64,000 nt of DNA from Flavobacteriaceae bacterium (GCA_022428005.1 JAKMDI010000012.1:41185-105184), one strand, 5' to 3'; numbered from the stretch's first letter, positions 1 through 9,423 are shown. Made by a program: numbers and translations. The notes: a model not told the origin generated them from the sequence alone.

Positions 1-140
1 CATTGCTTTGAGAATTTTTCGGTACGGTTAGCATCTTCAGAAAAGTAGTCGACGATTTTTTTTTTCGCTAATGCTTCAAACTTTTTTTCTAAAAGAGTCC
101 AAGATTTGAGGGATAAAGGGTTGTGTTTATTTAAGGTCAC
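1..140 (-). CDS. pgi: Glucose-6-phosphate isomerase, N-terminal fragment (cut by window edge)
   Basis: Only the first ~46 codons are present; the gene runs off the left edge. Reading the minus strand from GTG at 138-140 gives an N-terminus with the stretch DYFSEDANRTEKFS, which matches the start of flavobacterial glucose-6-phosphate isomerases (glycolysis/gluconeogenesis, fructose-6-P to glucose-6-P, cytosol). The GTG overlaps the last codons of the upstream M23 peptidase gene, whose stop is at 127-129, so the two look translationally coupled. No ATG lies in frame nearby. The call rests on a short N-terminal match only, so the family is likely but the catalytic part cannot be seen. Confidence 0.75.
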   Translation of the reverse strand, partial: MTLNKHNPLSLKSWTLLEKKFEALAKKKIVDYFSEDANRTEKFSKQ

Positions 141-1422
141 TTTGTGAGAGGGCTAATGCAGAATTAATGTATGATGACGCAGGTGAAAAGGGAATACAGT
201 CCAACTGTGTTTTAATATCGTCAATGGAATTGAAGTAAGCAATTTTGAGTTGGTTCGAAATCGGTTTGGCCTCTGGGAGTTTTTGCCGAAAGGGATCTAC
301 TTGCCTCCCATTCTTCCAAAACCTGTAACATACGTGTGGTCCAGAGGTGTAGCCTGTCATTCCTACCCAGCCGATAACTTGTCCTTGGGTTACGAATTCG
401 CCGTGCTTTACTTTTCGGCGTTTCATATGAAGGTATTGGGTGCTGTAGGTGTTGTTGTGTTTGATGGTAACATAGTAGCCATTACCTTTGGTGTAGGAGG
501 ATTTTGTCACCACCCCGTTGGCCGTTGCCAATATGGGGGTTCCTACACTGGCTGCGAAATCGGTTCCCCTGTGCGGTCTTATTCGGTTTCCATAATAAGC
601 AATCCTTCTTTTTAAATTATAACGGGAGGTTATTGGGCCAAATTTTACTGGGGCCTTAAGAAATGCCCTCCTCAGATTTTTTCCTTTTTCGTCGAAATAT
701 TCCACGATTCCATTAAGAGAATCGGGCAGAAATTCAAACGCATAAAAATCCCTTCCAGCATGTTCAAAGATGGCCGCTTTTATCCGATCAATTCCAAGGG
801 AAATTGTGTCGTCAACAAATTTTTCAGTGTAAATAACTTTAAACCGATCCCCTTTTTGAAGCCGGTAAAAATCAATATTCCAAGCGTATACGTCTGCTAA
901 GTAATAGGTCAATTGGTCGTTTAACCCACTGCTTTTCATGGTCTCATAGAGAGAGTTTTCTATGAGTCCATTCCCTTCTTTTTGGACTATTTCGATGGGT
1001 TTCGAGACTTTTTTACCATAAATACTGTCCCTTAAAAAAACAATTGAATAACTGTCTAATTGTGGTTCATATACAAAGGCTTTTGGGGTTGAAATACTGT
1101 CTTTAGTATAAAAAAAGCTAAAGGATTTTCCGGCTACAAGCCGACGTACGTCCAGTTTATTTTTAATCGCCTGAAGGATTTTATAAACCTCAGGGTAGTC
1201 AATTCCACTGTCTTCGAGGATAGAACCAAAAGTTTCTCCTCTTTTTATTTTTCTCTTAACAACCCTGTACTGATTTATATCTAGACCATACTTTATATTT
1301 CGGGGTTTTACTTCAGATTTTTTCTCAGTAGAATCTTGACCCGAAGACGGAGTTTTTGGCTCACAGGAACACAGAAGTAAAATGCTCAGAAAAAAATATA
1401 ATAGTGCAAAAACTTTGTTCAT
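127..1422 (-). CDS. M23 family metallopeptidase, lipoprotein
   Basis: Predicted cell-wall endopeptidase of 431 aa. The N-terminus is a lipoprotein signal (hydrophobic residues 4-17, lipobox LLCSC, Cys20). Residues ~52-82 look like a LysM/OapA-type substrate-binding segment, and the M23 (LytM-type) domain lies at ~260-380. The HxxxD zinc motif is H284-D288 and the general-base-region histidine is H332 (YLHM). At the usual HxH motif the protein has H363-V-C365, so the second His, normally the third zinc ligand, is a Cys. The role would be cleavage of peptidoglycan cross-links in the periplasm, anchored to a membrane. It sits directly upstream of pgi with a short overlap. Confidence 0.85.
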   Translation of the reverse strand: MNKVFALLYFFLSILLLCSCEPKTPSSGQDSTEKKSEVKPRNIKYGLDINQYRVVKRKIKRGETFGSILEDSGIDYPEVYKILQAIKNKLDVRRLVAGKSFSFFYTKDSISTPKAFVYEPQLDSYSIVFLRDSIYGKKVSKPIEIVQKEGNGLIENSLYETMKSSGLNDQLTYYLADVYAWNIDFYRLQKGDRFKVIYTEKFVDDTISLGIDRIKAAIFEHAGRDFYAFEFLPDSLNGIVEYFDEKGKNLRRAFLKAPVKFGPITSRYNLKRRIAYYGNRIRPHRGTDFAASVGTPILATANGVVTKSSYTKGNGYYVTIKHNNTYSTQYLHMKRRKVKHGEFVTQGQVIGWVGMTGYTSGPHVCYRFWKNGRQVDPFRQKLPEAKPISNQLKIAYFNSIDDIKTQLDCIPFSPASSYINSALALSQSDLK

Positions 1423-1450
1423 GACGTAATGGACGCGCTTTTGTTTAACG

Positions 1451-1481
1451 CAAATTACTTGCTTTGCCTGTTCAATAACAA
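1451..1481 (-). promoter_or_regulatory. Possible promoter of the M23 peptidase gene
   Basis: On the minus strand a TTG (1479-1481) is followed after 21 bases by TAATTTG (1451-1457), close to the Bacteroidetes TTG/TAnnTTTG pattern but one base short in the -7 box. It ends about 29 bases before the ATG. Suggestive only. Confidence 0.3.
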
Positions 1482-1529
1482 AGCTTTTAACAAAAAGTTA
1501 TACAAAGAGTAATAAACAATTGGAGCGGT

Positions 1530-2345
1530 TCAATCAAATTGGATTTCAAATGGGGCCTTTAAATTCTTAAACTTTTCTAGATCTACTTTGATCGAACCAA
1601 TGGCCAAGTCTGCCTTGAGCCTAATGGGAATTTTATTCCCATCGTCGGTAATCCACAGTGTCACACTTTCTTGGGCTCTGAAGACCCGTCCTGATTGTAC
1701 ATAGGGGCGGAATTTCATACATCTGATTTTTCCGAATTTTGTGTCTAAATTTTCTGTACCCAAGAATTTCATTTTGAAAACATAGTTTTCATAATCAAAA
1801 AACATATTGATGCTAAATGATTCGTTTTGCTTTAGCTTTTTTTCTGGATAAAAAGCCCTCAGATAGTAGAAAGCCGATAAAAGATCTTGGGCGTTATCAG
1901 CAATTTCAAAACTACCTTTTTTGTTGTTTTCTAAATTGGATACATGTGCTAAATTCTGATCGTGATCAAAATTTATTTCAAGATTTTTGGTGTAACCCCC
2001 TTCGTTAATATCACGAACAAACCAATAGGGGACTACCTTTTTTTCGTCAAAGTAAGTATCGTAATAGTCCTCAACTTTAAAAAACCACCGGGTTAATCCA
2101 GTTGTAGTTCCATAACCTTTGGCGTGCAATACGGGAACACCATTTAAGGTGTCTTGACTGAGTTCTAAAGTGGCATAACTCGCATTGAAAAATCCGTAGT
2201 GGATTCTGAATTCAAACCATTCTCCTGCCTTAAATGGAAGTTGTTTCTCGAGCGAGACATGAGTTTCATCGGACTGAGAAAAGCCAAAGACACCGATGGC
2301 CATCCACAATAATATCCAGATTTTATTTTTTTGTATTGACATCAC
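1530..2345 (-). CDS. DUF3108 domain-containing secreted protein
   Basis: A 271-aa protein with a signal peptide (hydrophobic residues ~9-23) and no lipobox. The beginning of the mature part (FKAGEWFEFRIHYGFFNA) and the beta-rich body match the DUF3108 family, periplasmic or outer-membrane-associated proteins of unknown function common in Bacteroidetes and Proteobacteria. It is thought to fold as a beta-sheet structure related to LolA/VioE-like folds (family knowledge, not tested here). The ATG at 2345 is preceded by an A-rich leader. It lies between uvrC and the M23 peptidase on the same strand and may be co-transcribed with them. Confidence 0.8.
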   Translation of the reverse strand: MMSIQKNKIWILLWMAIGVFGFSQSDETHVSLEKQLPFKAGEWFEFRIHYGFFNASYATLELSQDTLNGVPVLHAKGYGTTTGLTRWFFKVEDYYDTYFDEKKVVPYWFVRDINEGGYTKNLEINFDHDQNLAHVSNLENNKKGSFEIADNAQDLLSAFYYLRAFYPEKKLKQNESFSINMFFDYENYVFKMKFLGTENLDTKFGKIRCMKFRPYVQSGRVFRAQESVTLWITDDGNKIPIRLKADLAIGSIKVDLEKFKNLKAPFEIQFD

Positions 2346-2412
2346 TTTGCAAAATTAAATAAATGGTTGGATCACTCTTTTTTTTGGGGTTAAGAAAAAA
2401 TAAAAACTGAAT

Positions 2413-4206
2413 TTACAACTGCTGTAACTTTTGATAAATTTTAACACCCTTTGTTTTTCCAAGCAATTCAATTATTTCAGGTTTTGGGGCTGCTTTGATT
2501 CGTTTTAAAGATTTAAATTCTTTGAGTAAGAGTTCTTTTGTTTTTGGACCAATTCCCTCTACCTGATCCAAAGGTGACGACAAGGCGTTCTTACTTCTAA
2601 TTTTTCGATGTAGAGAAAGCCCAAAACGGTGCGCCTCATTTCTCAGTTGTTGGATTATCTTAAGGGTCTCGGATTTTTTATCCAGATACAGGGGGATGCT
2701 GTCCCCGGGATAATATATTTCCTCTAATCGTTTTGCAATACCAATGATGGAGATTGCCCCCCTCAAACCTAAACGATCAAGGCTTTTAACAGCAGAGGAA
2801 AGCTGTCCTTTTCCACCGTCGATGACGATGAGTTGCGGCAGCGGTTGTCCTTCGTCAGACAGGCGTTTGTAACGGCGGTGAACAACCTCTTCCATGGAGG
2901 CAAAATCATCGGGACCCTCCACCGTTTTGATTTTAAAATGACGGTAGTCCTTTTTATAAGGCTTACCATTTCGAAATACTACGCATGCGGCAGTGGGGTT
3001 GGTACCTTGAATATTAGAATTATCAAAACACTCAATGTGGACCGGTTCATGAGGAAGTCTTAAGTCGGTTTTCATTTGATTCATCAAACGCTTTACATGC
3101 CGCTCAGGGTCAACAATCTTCATTTGTTTAAAACGCTCCAAACGAAAAAATTTAGCATTTCTTTGAGATAAATCAACCAGTTTCTTTTTGTCACCCAATT
3201 TGGGGACCACGACTTTGATGTTTGATCCTAAATCAATCTTAAAAGGGAGGTAGATTTCCTTTGATTGGGCGTTAAATCGCTCCCGCAAGTCGATGATGGC
3301 CAATGCCAATATTTGCGCATCGGTTTCCTCCAATTTTTTCTTGATTTCCACAGTATGTGACCGAATTATAGAACCAAAAGCAACCTGAAAAAAATTAACG
3401 TAACCATAGCTTTCATCCGAAATGATTGAAAAAACCTCCACATTACTGATTTTTGGATTTACCACGGTAGATTTGGCCTGGTAATTTTCCAAAGACTCCA
3501 ATTTTTCTTTCACCTCTTGGGCCCTTTCAAATTCCTTCTGTTGGGAAAATTCTTCCATTTGGTTTTTAAACTGATTTAAAGACCTTCGAAAATTGCCTTT
3601 TACGAGCTCCTTTATGGCAGCAATATTTTGGTTGTATTCTTCCTCAGTTACTTTGCCCTCGCAAGGGGCCAAACAATTTCCAATATGGAACTCTAAACAA
3701 ACCTTGTAAGATTTTTTTTTAATTTTTTCTTCAGAAAGATCGTAATTACAAGTTCGAATAGGATAAAGGCCTCGAATGAGCTCTAAAAGGGTATAAACTG
3801 TTTTGACATTTGGGTAGGGTCCAAAGTAGTCAGACCCGTCTCGAATCACTTTTCGGGTGCTGAATACACGGGGAAAAGGTTCTTTCTTGACGCAAATCCA
3901 CGGATAAGTTTTGTCGTCTTTTAGGAGGATATTATATCGGGGGCGGTATTTTTTAATAAGATTATTTTCCAGCAGCAGGGCATCGACCTCAGTAGGCACC
4001 ACTATGTGTTCCATACGATGGATTTTCTTGACCAGAATTCTCGTCTTGGCATTGTCGTGAACTTTGTTAAAATAGGAGCTTACCCGCCGTTTTAAGTTTT
4101 TGGCTTTTCCTACATAGATAACGACATCATTTTTGTCATAATACTGATACACCCCAGGGTCAGAAGGCAATGTTTTGAGTTGGATTGTAATGGGTGCCGG
4201 TTCCAT
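2413..4206 (-). CDS. uvrC: Excinuclease ABC subunit C
   Basis: UvrC makes the dual incisions on either side of a DNA lesion together with UvrB in nucleotide excision repair. The 597-aa protein has the expected order: GIY-YIG nuclease at ~13-90 (GVYQYYDKN, VIYVGKAKNLKRR), a cysteine-containing segment (CNYDLS, CLEFHIGNCLAPCEG) at ~150-185, a UVR motif (FERAQEVKEKLESL) at ~215-230, the RNase H-like C-terminal nuclease region (ECFDNSNIQGT, VIDGGKGQL), and tandem helix-hairpin-helix motifs near the end (VEGIGPKTKELLL). Length is normal. It is divergent from the folate enzyme gene, with an 86-bp gap. Confidence 0.97.
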   Translation of the reverse strand: MEPAPITIQLKTLPSDPGVYQYYDKNDVVIYVGKAKNLKRRVSSYFNKVHDNAKTRILVKKIHRMEHIVVPTEVDALLLENNLIKKYRPRYNILLKDDKTYPWICVKKEPFPRVFSTRKVIRDGSDYFGPYPNVKTVYTLLELIRGLYPIRTCNYDLSEEKIKKKSYKVCLEFHIGNCLAPCEGKVTEEEYNQNIAAIKELVKGNFRRSLNQFKNQMEEFSQQKEFERAQEVKEKLESLENYQAKSTVVNPKISNVEVFSIISDESYGYVNFFQVAFGSIIRSHTVEIKKKLEETDAQILALAIIDLRERFNAQSKEIYLPFKIDLGSNIKVVVPKLGDKKKLVDLSQRNAKFFRLERFKQMKIVDPERHVKRLMNQMKTDLRLPHEPVHIECFDNSNIQGTNPTAACVVFRNGKPYKKDYRHFKIKTVEGPDDFASMEEVVHRRYKRLSDEGQPLPQLIVIDGGKGQLSSAVKSLDRLGLRGAISIIGIAKRLEEIYYPGDSIPLYLDKKSETLKIIQQLRNEAHRFGLSLHRKIRSKNALSSPLDQVEGIGPKTKELLLKEFKSLKRIKAAPKPEIIELLGKTKGVKIYQKLQQL

Positions 4207-4292
4207 AGGGCGAAGTTACACTTTTCTTTAGGCATAATAAAAAGTCCCCAGATGCTATAATATCCTTAATTTTAAATTCAAAACAGATCGAT

Positions 4293-4862
4293 TTGAATAC
4301 CAAATTTTCTTTAAGAGCTGACTTTCAGAAGCGTAGGGATGCACTCGAGGAATCTCAAATTTCGGATTTTAGTATAGAAATTTGCAATCGATGTCTCTCA
4401 CTCGATATCTGGGACCATTCTATTTATCACCTTTTTTTGAGTTCAGAAAAAAATAAAGAAGTGGATACCACTTACCTGCTTTCCGTAATTCAAGGAAAGG
4501 ACAAACAAGCAGTCATTCCAAAAGTGATTTCAAAGGAAACTTTAGCGCATTTTTTATTGACCGATCAAACCCCCCTTAAAGTAAACCGATGGGGCATTCC
4601 CGAACCCATTGCTGGGATCACAGTTACCCCTCAGCAAATAGAAGTTGTTTTTGTTCCCTTGTTGGCATTGGACAAACGAGGGCACCGAGTGGGGTACGGA
4701 AAAGGTTTCTATGACCGTTTTTTAGCGCAATGCTCGGCTCAAGTAATAAAGGTAGGGTTGTCTTTTTTTGAACCTATTTCTGAAATAAAAGATACGGACA
4801 AATTTGATATCCCCTTGGATTACGCCGTCACGCCTTCGGCAGTATTTAAATTTTCTGAATAA
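4293..4862 (+). CDS. 5-formyltetrahydrofolate cyclo-ligase
   Basis: ATP-dependent enzyme that converts 5-formyltetrahydrofolate to 5,10-methenyltetrahydrofolate in one-carbon metabolism (cytosol). The 189-aa protein shows the basic N-terminal K/R-R segment (DFQKRRDALEE), the substrate segment WGIPEP and the family signature VGYGKGFYDRF at ~136-146. The only plausible start near the expected N-terminus is TTG at 4293; the frame stays open further upstream but has no ATG or GTG there. It is convergent with lspA, with 48 bp between stops and no obvious terminator hairpin. Confidence 0.92.
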   Translation: MNTKFSLRADFQKRRDALEESQISDFSIEICNRCLSLDIWDHSIYHLFLSSEKNKEVDTTYLLSVIQGKDKQAVIPKVISKETLAHFLLTDQTPLKVNRWGIPEPIAGITVTPQQIEVVFVPLLALDKRGHRVGYGKGFYDRFLAQCSAQVIKVGLSFFEPISEIKDTDKFDIPLDYAVTPSAVFKFSE

Positions 4863-4910
4863 ATTGAATCTGTGATTTTACAAAATAAAAGTGTAAAAAC
4901 TTGGTCGAAC

Positions 4911-5576
4911 TTACTTTTTGGAAGTGGAATTTCCAAAAATTTTCTTGTTGAAAACAATTAATATTCCTACCCCAGTGCTAATGGCCGTATCTGCTATATT
5001 AAAAACGTATTGGAAAAAAGTATATTGTTGTCCGCCTATCCAAGGCATCCAATCTGGCCAATTCCAACTCACCAGTGGAAATTGTAGCATGTCCACCACA
5101 TGACCTTGAAAGATGGGAGCATAACCACCATTTTCAGGAAATAATGTAGCCACTTGACCGTAGCTGTGGGAAAAAATCATACCGTAAAAAACAGAGTCAA
5201 TTATATTGCCCAATGCTCCAGCAAAAATCAAACACAACGCCCACCGGAAAAGATTTGCGCTTTCTTTACGAATATTGTCCAACAGCCAATATCCAATCCC
5301 AAGAATGGCGACCAAACGGAATATTGTTAAGAATAATTTAGCTGTTTTATCGGAGAAAAAAGGCAAAAAGTCATTGAGCTTTGCGCCCATCGCCATCCCT
5401 TTGTTTTCGACAAAAAGTAATTTGAAAAATCCCCAATCTACAATTGCATTGCTGCCATAGAGGGAGAGCGGGTAATTGAGTTTGATAAAAATTTTAGACC
5501 CCTGGTCTAACATCAGCAGTGAAAAAATAATGACTGTTGCTGTGAAGAGGTTGATATTGGAGACCCTAAAATTCAA
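4911..5576 (-). CDS. lspA: Lipoprotein signal peptidase (signal peptidase II)
   Basis: Integral inner-membrane aspartyl protease that removes signal peptides from prolipoproteins after lipid attachment. It has 221 aa, longer than the ~160-170 aa proteobacterial form, with extra loop sequence at ~130-185. Four membrane segments are visible. The catalytic aspartates are D127 in GNIIDSVFYG and D196 in FNIADTAIS; the conserved Asn of the ENKGMAMG segment is at ~58. It lies 3 bp downstream of the DksA-like gene and then ileS on the same strand, matching the common ileS-dksA-lspA order of Bacteroidetes. It would process the several lipoproteins encoded in this window. Confidence 0.96.
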   Translation of the reverse strand: MNFRVSNINLFTATVIIFSLLMLDQGSKIFIKLNYPLSLYGSNAIVDWGFFKLLFVENKGMAMGAKLNDFLPFFSDKTAKLFLTIFRLVAILGIGYWLLDNIRKESANLFRWALCLIFAGALGNIIDSVFYGMIFSHSYGQVATLFPENGGYAPIFQGHVVDMLQFPLVSWNWPDWMPWIGGQQYTFFQYVFNIADTAISTGVGILIVFNKKIFGNSTSKK

Positions 5577-5579
5577 AGG

Positions 5580-5963
5580 TTATTTTTGAATATTTTTGGC
5601 TTCGATACTCAAGGTAGCGTGCGGCACGAGTAACAATCTTTTCTTGTTGATTAGTTTTCCTGTAACCCGGCAAACACCGTAGGTTTTGTTTTCAATACGA
5701 ATCATTGCATTCTTGAGGTCACGAATGAATTTTTCCTGACGAATGGCCAATTGCGTATTGGCTTCTTTGGACATGGTTTCCGAACCTTCCTCAAAAGCCT
5801 TAAAAGTTGGTGAGGTGTCTTCTGTACCGTTATTTCCATCATTCATATAGGCACTTCTCAACAGCTCCAAATCAGCCTGAGCTTTGGTAATCTTATCTTC
5901 GATTAGGATTTTGAACTCGTCCAAATCCTTGTCGGAATATCGAGCTTTTATCTCTTTAGCCAT
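5580..5963 (-). CDS. TraR/DksA family protein with degenerate zinc finger
   Basis: A 127-aa protein with an N-terminal coiled-coil region (residues ~8-40 and 62-95) followed by the C-terminal TraR/DksA-type finger (TYGVCRVTGKLI). DksA-family proteins bind RNA polymerase through the secondary channel and adjust transcription with ppGpp. Here only one of the four zinc cysteines (C98) is visible; the partner position of the first CxxC is Thr and the second pair is absent, as often seen in Bacteroidetes homologues. It is placed between ileS (1 bp gap) and lspA (3 bp gap), so certainly in one operon. Confidence 0.88.
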   Translation of the reverse strand: MAKEIKARYSDKDLDEFKILIEDKITKAQADLELLRSAYMNDGNNGTEDTSPTFKAFEEGSETMSKEANTQLAIRQEKFIRDLKNAMIRIENKTYGVCRVTGKLINKKRLLLVPHATLSIEAKNIQK

Positions 5964-5964
5964 T

Positions 5965-8900
5965 TTATATTTTTTTAATGGTTATTTGTGCTTTTATAAG
6001 GTCAAATACAACTTCGTTTCCATCTTCTAAATCATCATTGAATTCAATATTTTCAGCCAGGGTTTCAGAACAAATATAAGCGTTGTTTTTATTTATTTTT
6101 TCTTTTAAAGATGGGTCCGCCAAAAAGGTGATAATAATCCTATCCGTGACCGCTAAACCAGCTTCTTTTCTTATATTTTGAATGCGATTGACCAACTCTC
6201 TTGCAATGCCTTCATCGATCAAATCTTCTGTTAGAGAGACGTCCAAAGCAACCGTAATACCATTGCCGTGAGCAACCCCCCAGCCTTCAATATCTTTTGA
6301 CGATATTTCTACCTCGCCAAGCTCTAAATTAATCTTTTTTTCATTAAGACTAATATTAATTTTTCCTGTCTCCTCCAAGGTCTTGATCTCCTTTTCTCCA
6401 AAAGAATTGATGATGGCTACAACCCTTCCCATCTCTTTTCCAAACCGAGGCCCTAATAGCTTAAAGTTGGGTTTTATTTCTTTGACCAAAATATTACTGT
6501 CATCGTCGATAAGCTCTATAGATTTGACATTAATTTCTGAGCGAACTTGAGGTATTATTTTTTCTATTTGTTCTTTCTCTTTCTTTCCGCTCACAGCAAT
6601 CATAAGTGATTGAAGCGGTTGACGCACCTTTATCTGTTCTTTTTTACGAAGGGATAACGCCAGAGAAGTAATGTTTCTTGCAGTGTTGATTTGGTTTTCT
6701 AATGCGCTATCTATTGCCTTTTGGTCGACTTCTGGAAAAAGAGATAAATGGACAGAAAGGTGCTTGTCGGTCACCGTCTTTTCAGTCAGGTTTTGGTAGA
6801 GCTGGTCGCAATAAAAAGGCGCCACTGGAGCTGCCAACTGGCTAACTTTTATCAAGCATTCCCAAAGGGTTTGGTAGGCGGCAATTTTATCTTTTTGATA
6901 TTCCCCTTTCCAAAATCTTCTCCGGGATAATCTCACGTACCAATTGCTCAATTTTTCCTGAACAAAATCGGAAATGGCACGGGTGGCTTTCGTAGGTTCA
7001 TAATCTTCATAGTAGGCGTCAACATTACCGATCAAACTATTCAATTCGGACAAAATCCAACGGTCCAATTCAGAGCGTTCCTCCAAAAGTATAGCAGCTT
7101 CTTCATTTTTAAAACCGTCGATGTTGGCGTACAAACTAAAGAATGAATAGGTATTGTGCAGGGTGCCAAAAAATTTTCGCTGAACCTCTCCAATTCCCTC
7201 TGTATCAAATTTTAGATTATCCCAAGGATTGGCATTAGAAATCATGTACCATCGGGTTGCATCTGCACCATAACGGTCAATCGTTTCAAAAGGGTCAACT
7301 GCATTTCCCAGTCGCTTGGACATTTTTTGTCCATTTTTGTCTAAAACGAGTCCATTTGAGATGACATTTTTATAGGATAGGTCATCAAAAACCAATGTGC
7401 TGATCGCGTGTAAGGTGTAGAACCAACCTCTGGTCTGATCTACTCCCTCTGCAATATAGTCGGCCGGGAAATGGGAGCCGCCCTCCACTTTTTCCTTGTT
7501 TTCAAAGGGGTAGTGCCATTGGGCATAGGGCATAGCGCCAGAGTCAAACCATACATCGATTAGGTCTTTTTCTCGATACATTGGTTGCCCTAATTCATCC
7601 GTCAATACTATGTCATCAACGATGTGTTTGTGAAGGTCTATCTTGTTATAATTTTCATCACTCATTTCCCCAGGCACAAAATCTGCAAATGGATTTTCGC
7701 TCATTAGCCCTTTTTCTATCGACTTTTCTATTGCTTGGTACAATTCTGCCACAGATCCAATGACTTTGGTTGAAAGGCCGTCCTCAGTTCTCCATACAGG
7801 AAGGGGAATTCCCCAGAATCGCGACCTCGAAAGGTTCCAATCATTTGCATTGGCCAGCCAGTTTCCAAAACGTCCCGTTCCGGTAGATTTTGGCTTCCAA
7901 TTTATCGCTTCATTCAAGGCCGTCAATCGCTCTTTTACATCGGTTACTTTGATAAACCAGGAGTCCAGAGGATAATACAAAATAGGCTTATCGGTCCTCC
8001 AACAATTGGGATAGCTGTGAACGTATTTTTCTACTTTAAACGCCTTGTTCTCTTCCTTGAGCCGAATGGCAATCTGAACATCTACAGATTTTTCAGGTAC
8101 CTTACCCTCATCGTAGTATTCGTTTTTTACATACTGACCTGCTAAAGCACCCATAGCAGGGATAAATTTGCCTTGCAAATCAACCAGTGGTACTTTGTTT
8201 TTATTTTCATCCTGGATTAACATAGGGGGAACCTCTGGAATCGCCTCTTTGGCAACCTTGGCATCGTCAGCTCCAAATGTGGGCGCCGTATGAACAATTC
8301 CAGTTCCATCTTCCGTAGTAACGAAATCTCCTAAAATAACCCGATATGCATTTTCTGGATGGTCAACAGGTAGGGGTGCATCCTGCCATAATTTTTCGTA
8401 ACGAATGTTGAGCAGGTCTTTTCCCAACAGCGTCTTTTCTATGAAATAAGGAATTTTATCATTGGTATTTTCAGGCCGTTCAAATTCAGATAAACTGCCT
8501 ACAGCGGAGTATTTTCCAGAAAATTGTTTATCGACTAAGGCCTTGGCCATAACAACCCTTACCGGTTCAAATGTGTATTGATTGAAGGTATGAATGACCA
8601 CATATTCAATCTTGGGCCCAACTGTCAATGCCGTATTAGAGGGCAAGGTCCATGGCGTGGTCGTCCAAGCTAAAAAATAAAGCGGTACCTCCGCTTGAAG
8701 TGCTTTCGGTAGGGAAACTTTTATGGTTTTGAATTGAGCAGTAACGGTGGTATCGCTGACCTCTTGGTAGGTTCCAGGTTGATTTAACTCGTGCGAACTA
8801 AGTCCCGTTCCGGCCTTGGGCGAATAGGGCTGAATCGTATATCCTTTGTACAATAGATTCTTTTCATAGATCTGTTTGAGCAGCCACCATACTGACTCCA

Positions 8901-9366
8901 TGTATTTGGAGGTATAGGTGACATAGGGATCGTCCATGTCAACCCAATATCCCATCACCTGTGTCAATTGGTTCCAAACATGGGTGTATTTCATAACCGC
9001 TTCTTTACAAGCGCTATTGTACTTCTCCACCGAAATCGTTTTGCCAATATCATCTTTGGTAATCCCAAGCGCCTTTTCAACCCCGAGCTCTACTGGCAAT
9101 CCGTGGGTATCCCAACCGGCTTTTCGCTTGACTTGGAAACCTTTTTGAGTTTTGTAACGGCAAAATATGTCTTTGATCGTTCTGGCCATAACGTGATGAA
9201 TGCCCGGCATTCCGTTGGCAGAAGGAGGACCCTCATAAAAAATAAAAGAGGGATGGTTTTCTCGCTCAGAGATACTCTTGTCAAAAATCTGCTGCCTTTC
9301 CCAGAAATTCATAATTTCTTCAGAAATTTTTGGCAAATCCAGACGTTTGTACTCCTTGAAAACCAT
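5965..9366 (-). CDS. ileS: Isoleucyl-tRNA synthetase
   Basis: Class I aminoacyl-tRNA synthetase that charges tRNA-Ile. The 1133-aa length, the absence of a C-terminal cysteine zinc finger and the long C-terminal part point to the eukaryote-like type 2 form (the form that in other bacteria is insensitive to mupirocin; family knowledge). The HIGH motif appears as PGIHH at 54-58 and KMSKR at ~681-685. The large CP1 editing domain (TTTPWTLPSNTALTVGP; GTGIVHTAPTFG with the editing Asp) and the anticodon-binding domain are present. The start ATG at 9366 gives the usual VFKEYKRLDLPKI N-terminus. It heads the ileS-dksA-lspA operon. Confidence 0.97.
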   Translation of the reverse strand: MVFKEYKRLDLPKISEEIMNFWERQQIFDKSISERENHPSFIFYEGPPSANGMPGIHHVMARTIKDIFCRYKTQKGFQVKRKAGWDTHGLPVELGVEKALGITKDDIGKTISVEKYNSACKEAVMKYTHVWNQLTQVMGYWVDMDDPYVTYTSKYMESVWWLLKQIYEKNLLYKGYTIQPYSPKAGTGLSSHELNQPGTYQEVSDTTVTAQFKTIKVSLPKALQAEVPLYFLAWTTTPWTLPSNTALTVGPKIEYVVIHTFNQYTFEPVRVVMAKALVDKQFSGKYSAVGSLSEFERPENTNDKIPYFIEKTLLGKDLLNIRYEKLWQDAPLPVDHPENAYRVILGDFVTTEDGTGIVHTAPTFGADDAKVAKEAIPEVPPMLIQDENKNKVPLVDLQGKFIPAMGALAGQYVKNEYYDEGKVPEKSVDVQIAIRLKEENKAFKVEKYVHSYPNCWRTDKPILYYPLDSWFIKVTDVKERLTALNEAINWKPKSTGTGRFGNWLANANDWNLSRSRFWGIPLPVWRTEDGLSTKVIGSVAELYQAIEKSIEKGLMSENPFADFVPGEMSDENYNKIDLHKHIVDDIVLTDELGQPMYREKDLIDVWFDSGAMPYAQWHYPFENKEKVEGGSHFPADYIAEGVDQTRGWFYTLHAISTLVFDDLSYKNVISNGLVLDKNGQKMSKRLGNAVDPFETIDRYGADATRWYMISNANPWDNLKFDTEGIGEVQRKFFGTLHNTYSFFSLYANIDGFKNEEAAILLEERSELDRWILSELNSLIGNVDAYYEDYEPTKATRAISDFVQEKLSNWYVRLSRRRFWKGEYQKDKIAAYQTLWECLIKVSQLAAPVAPFYCDQLYQNLTEKTVTDKHLSVHLSLFPEVDQKAIDSALENQINTARNITSLALSLRKKEQIKVRQPLQSLMIAVSGKKEKEQIEKIIPQVRSEINVKSIELIDDDSNILVKEIKPNFKLLGPRFGKEMGRVVAIINSFGEKEIKTLEETGKINISLNEKKINLELGEVEISSKDIEGWGVAHGNGITVALDVSLTEDLIDEGIARELVNRIQNIRKEAGLAVTDRIIITFLADPSLKEKINKNNAYICSETLAENIEFNDDLEDGNEVVFDLIKAQITIKKI

Positions 9367-9423
9367 TTTGGATTGGGTTATTAAAGATGCGAAATTAAGG
9401 ATTTTAGGTAAAAAAAAAGGATT

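Noticed and set aside
8968..9384. 138-codon plus-strand open frame
   Set aside because: Antisense shadow of the ileS N-terminal region.
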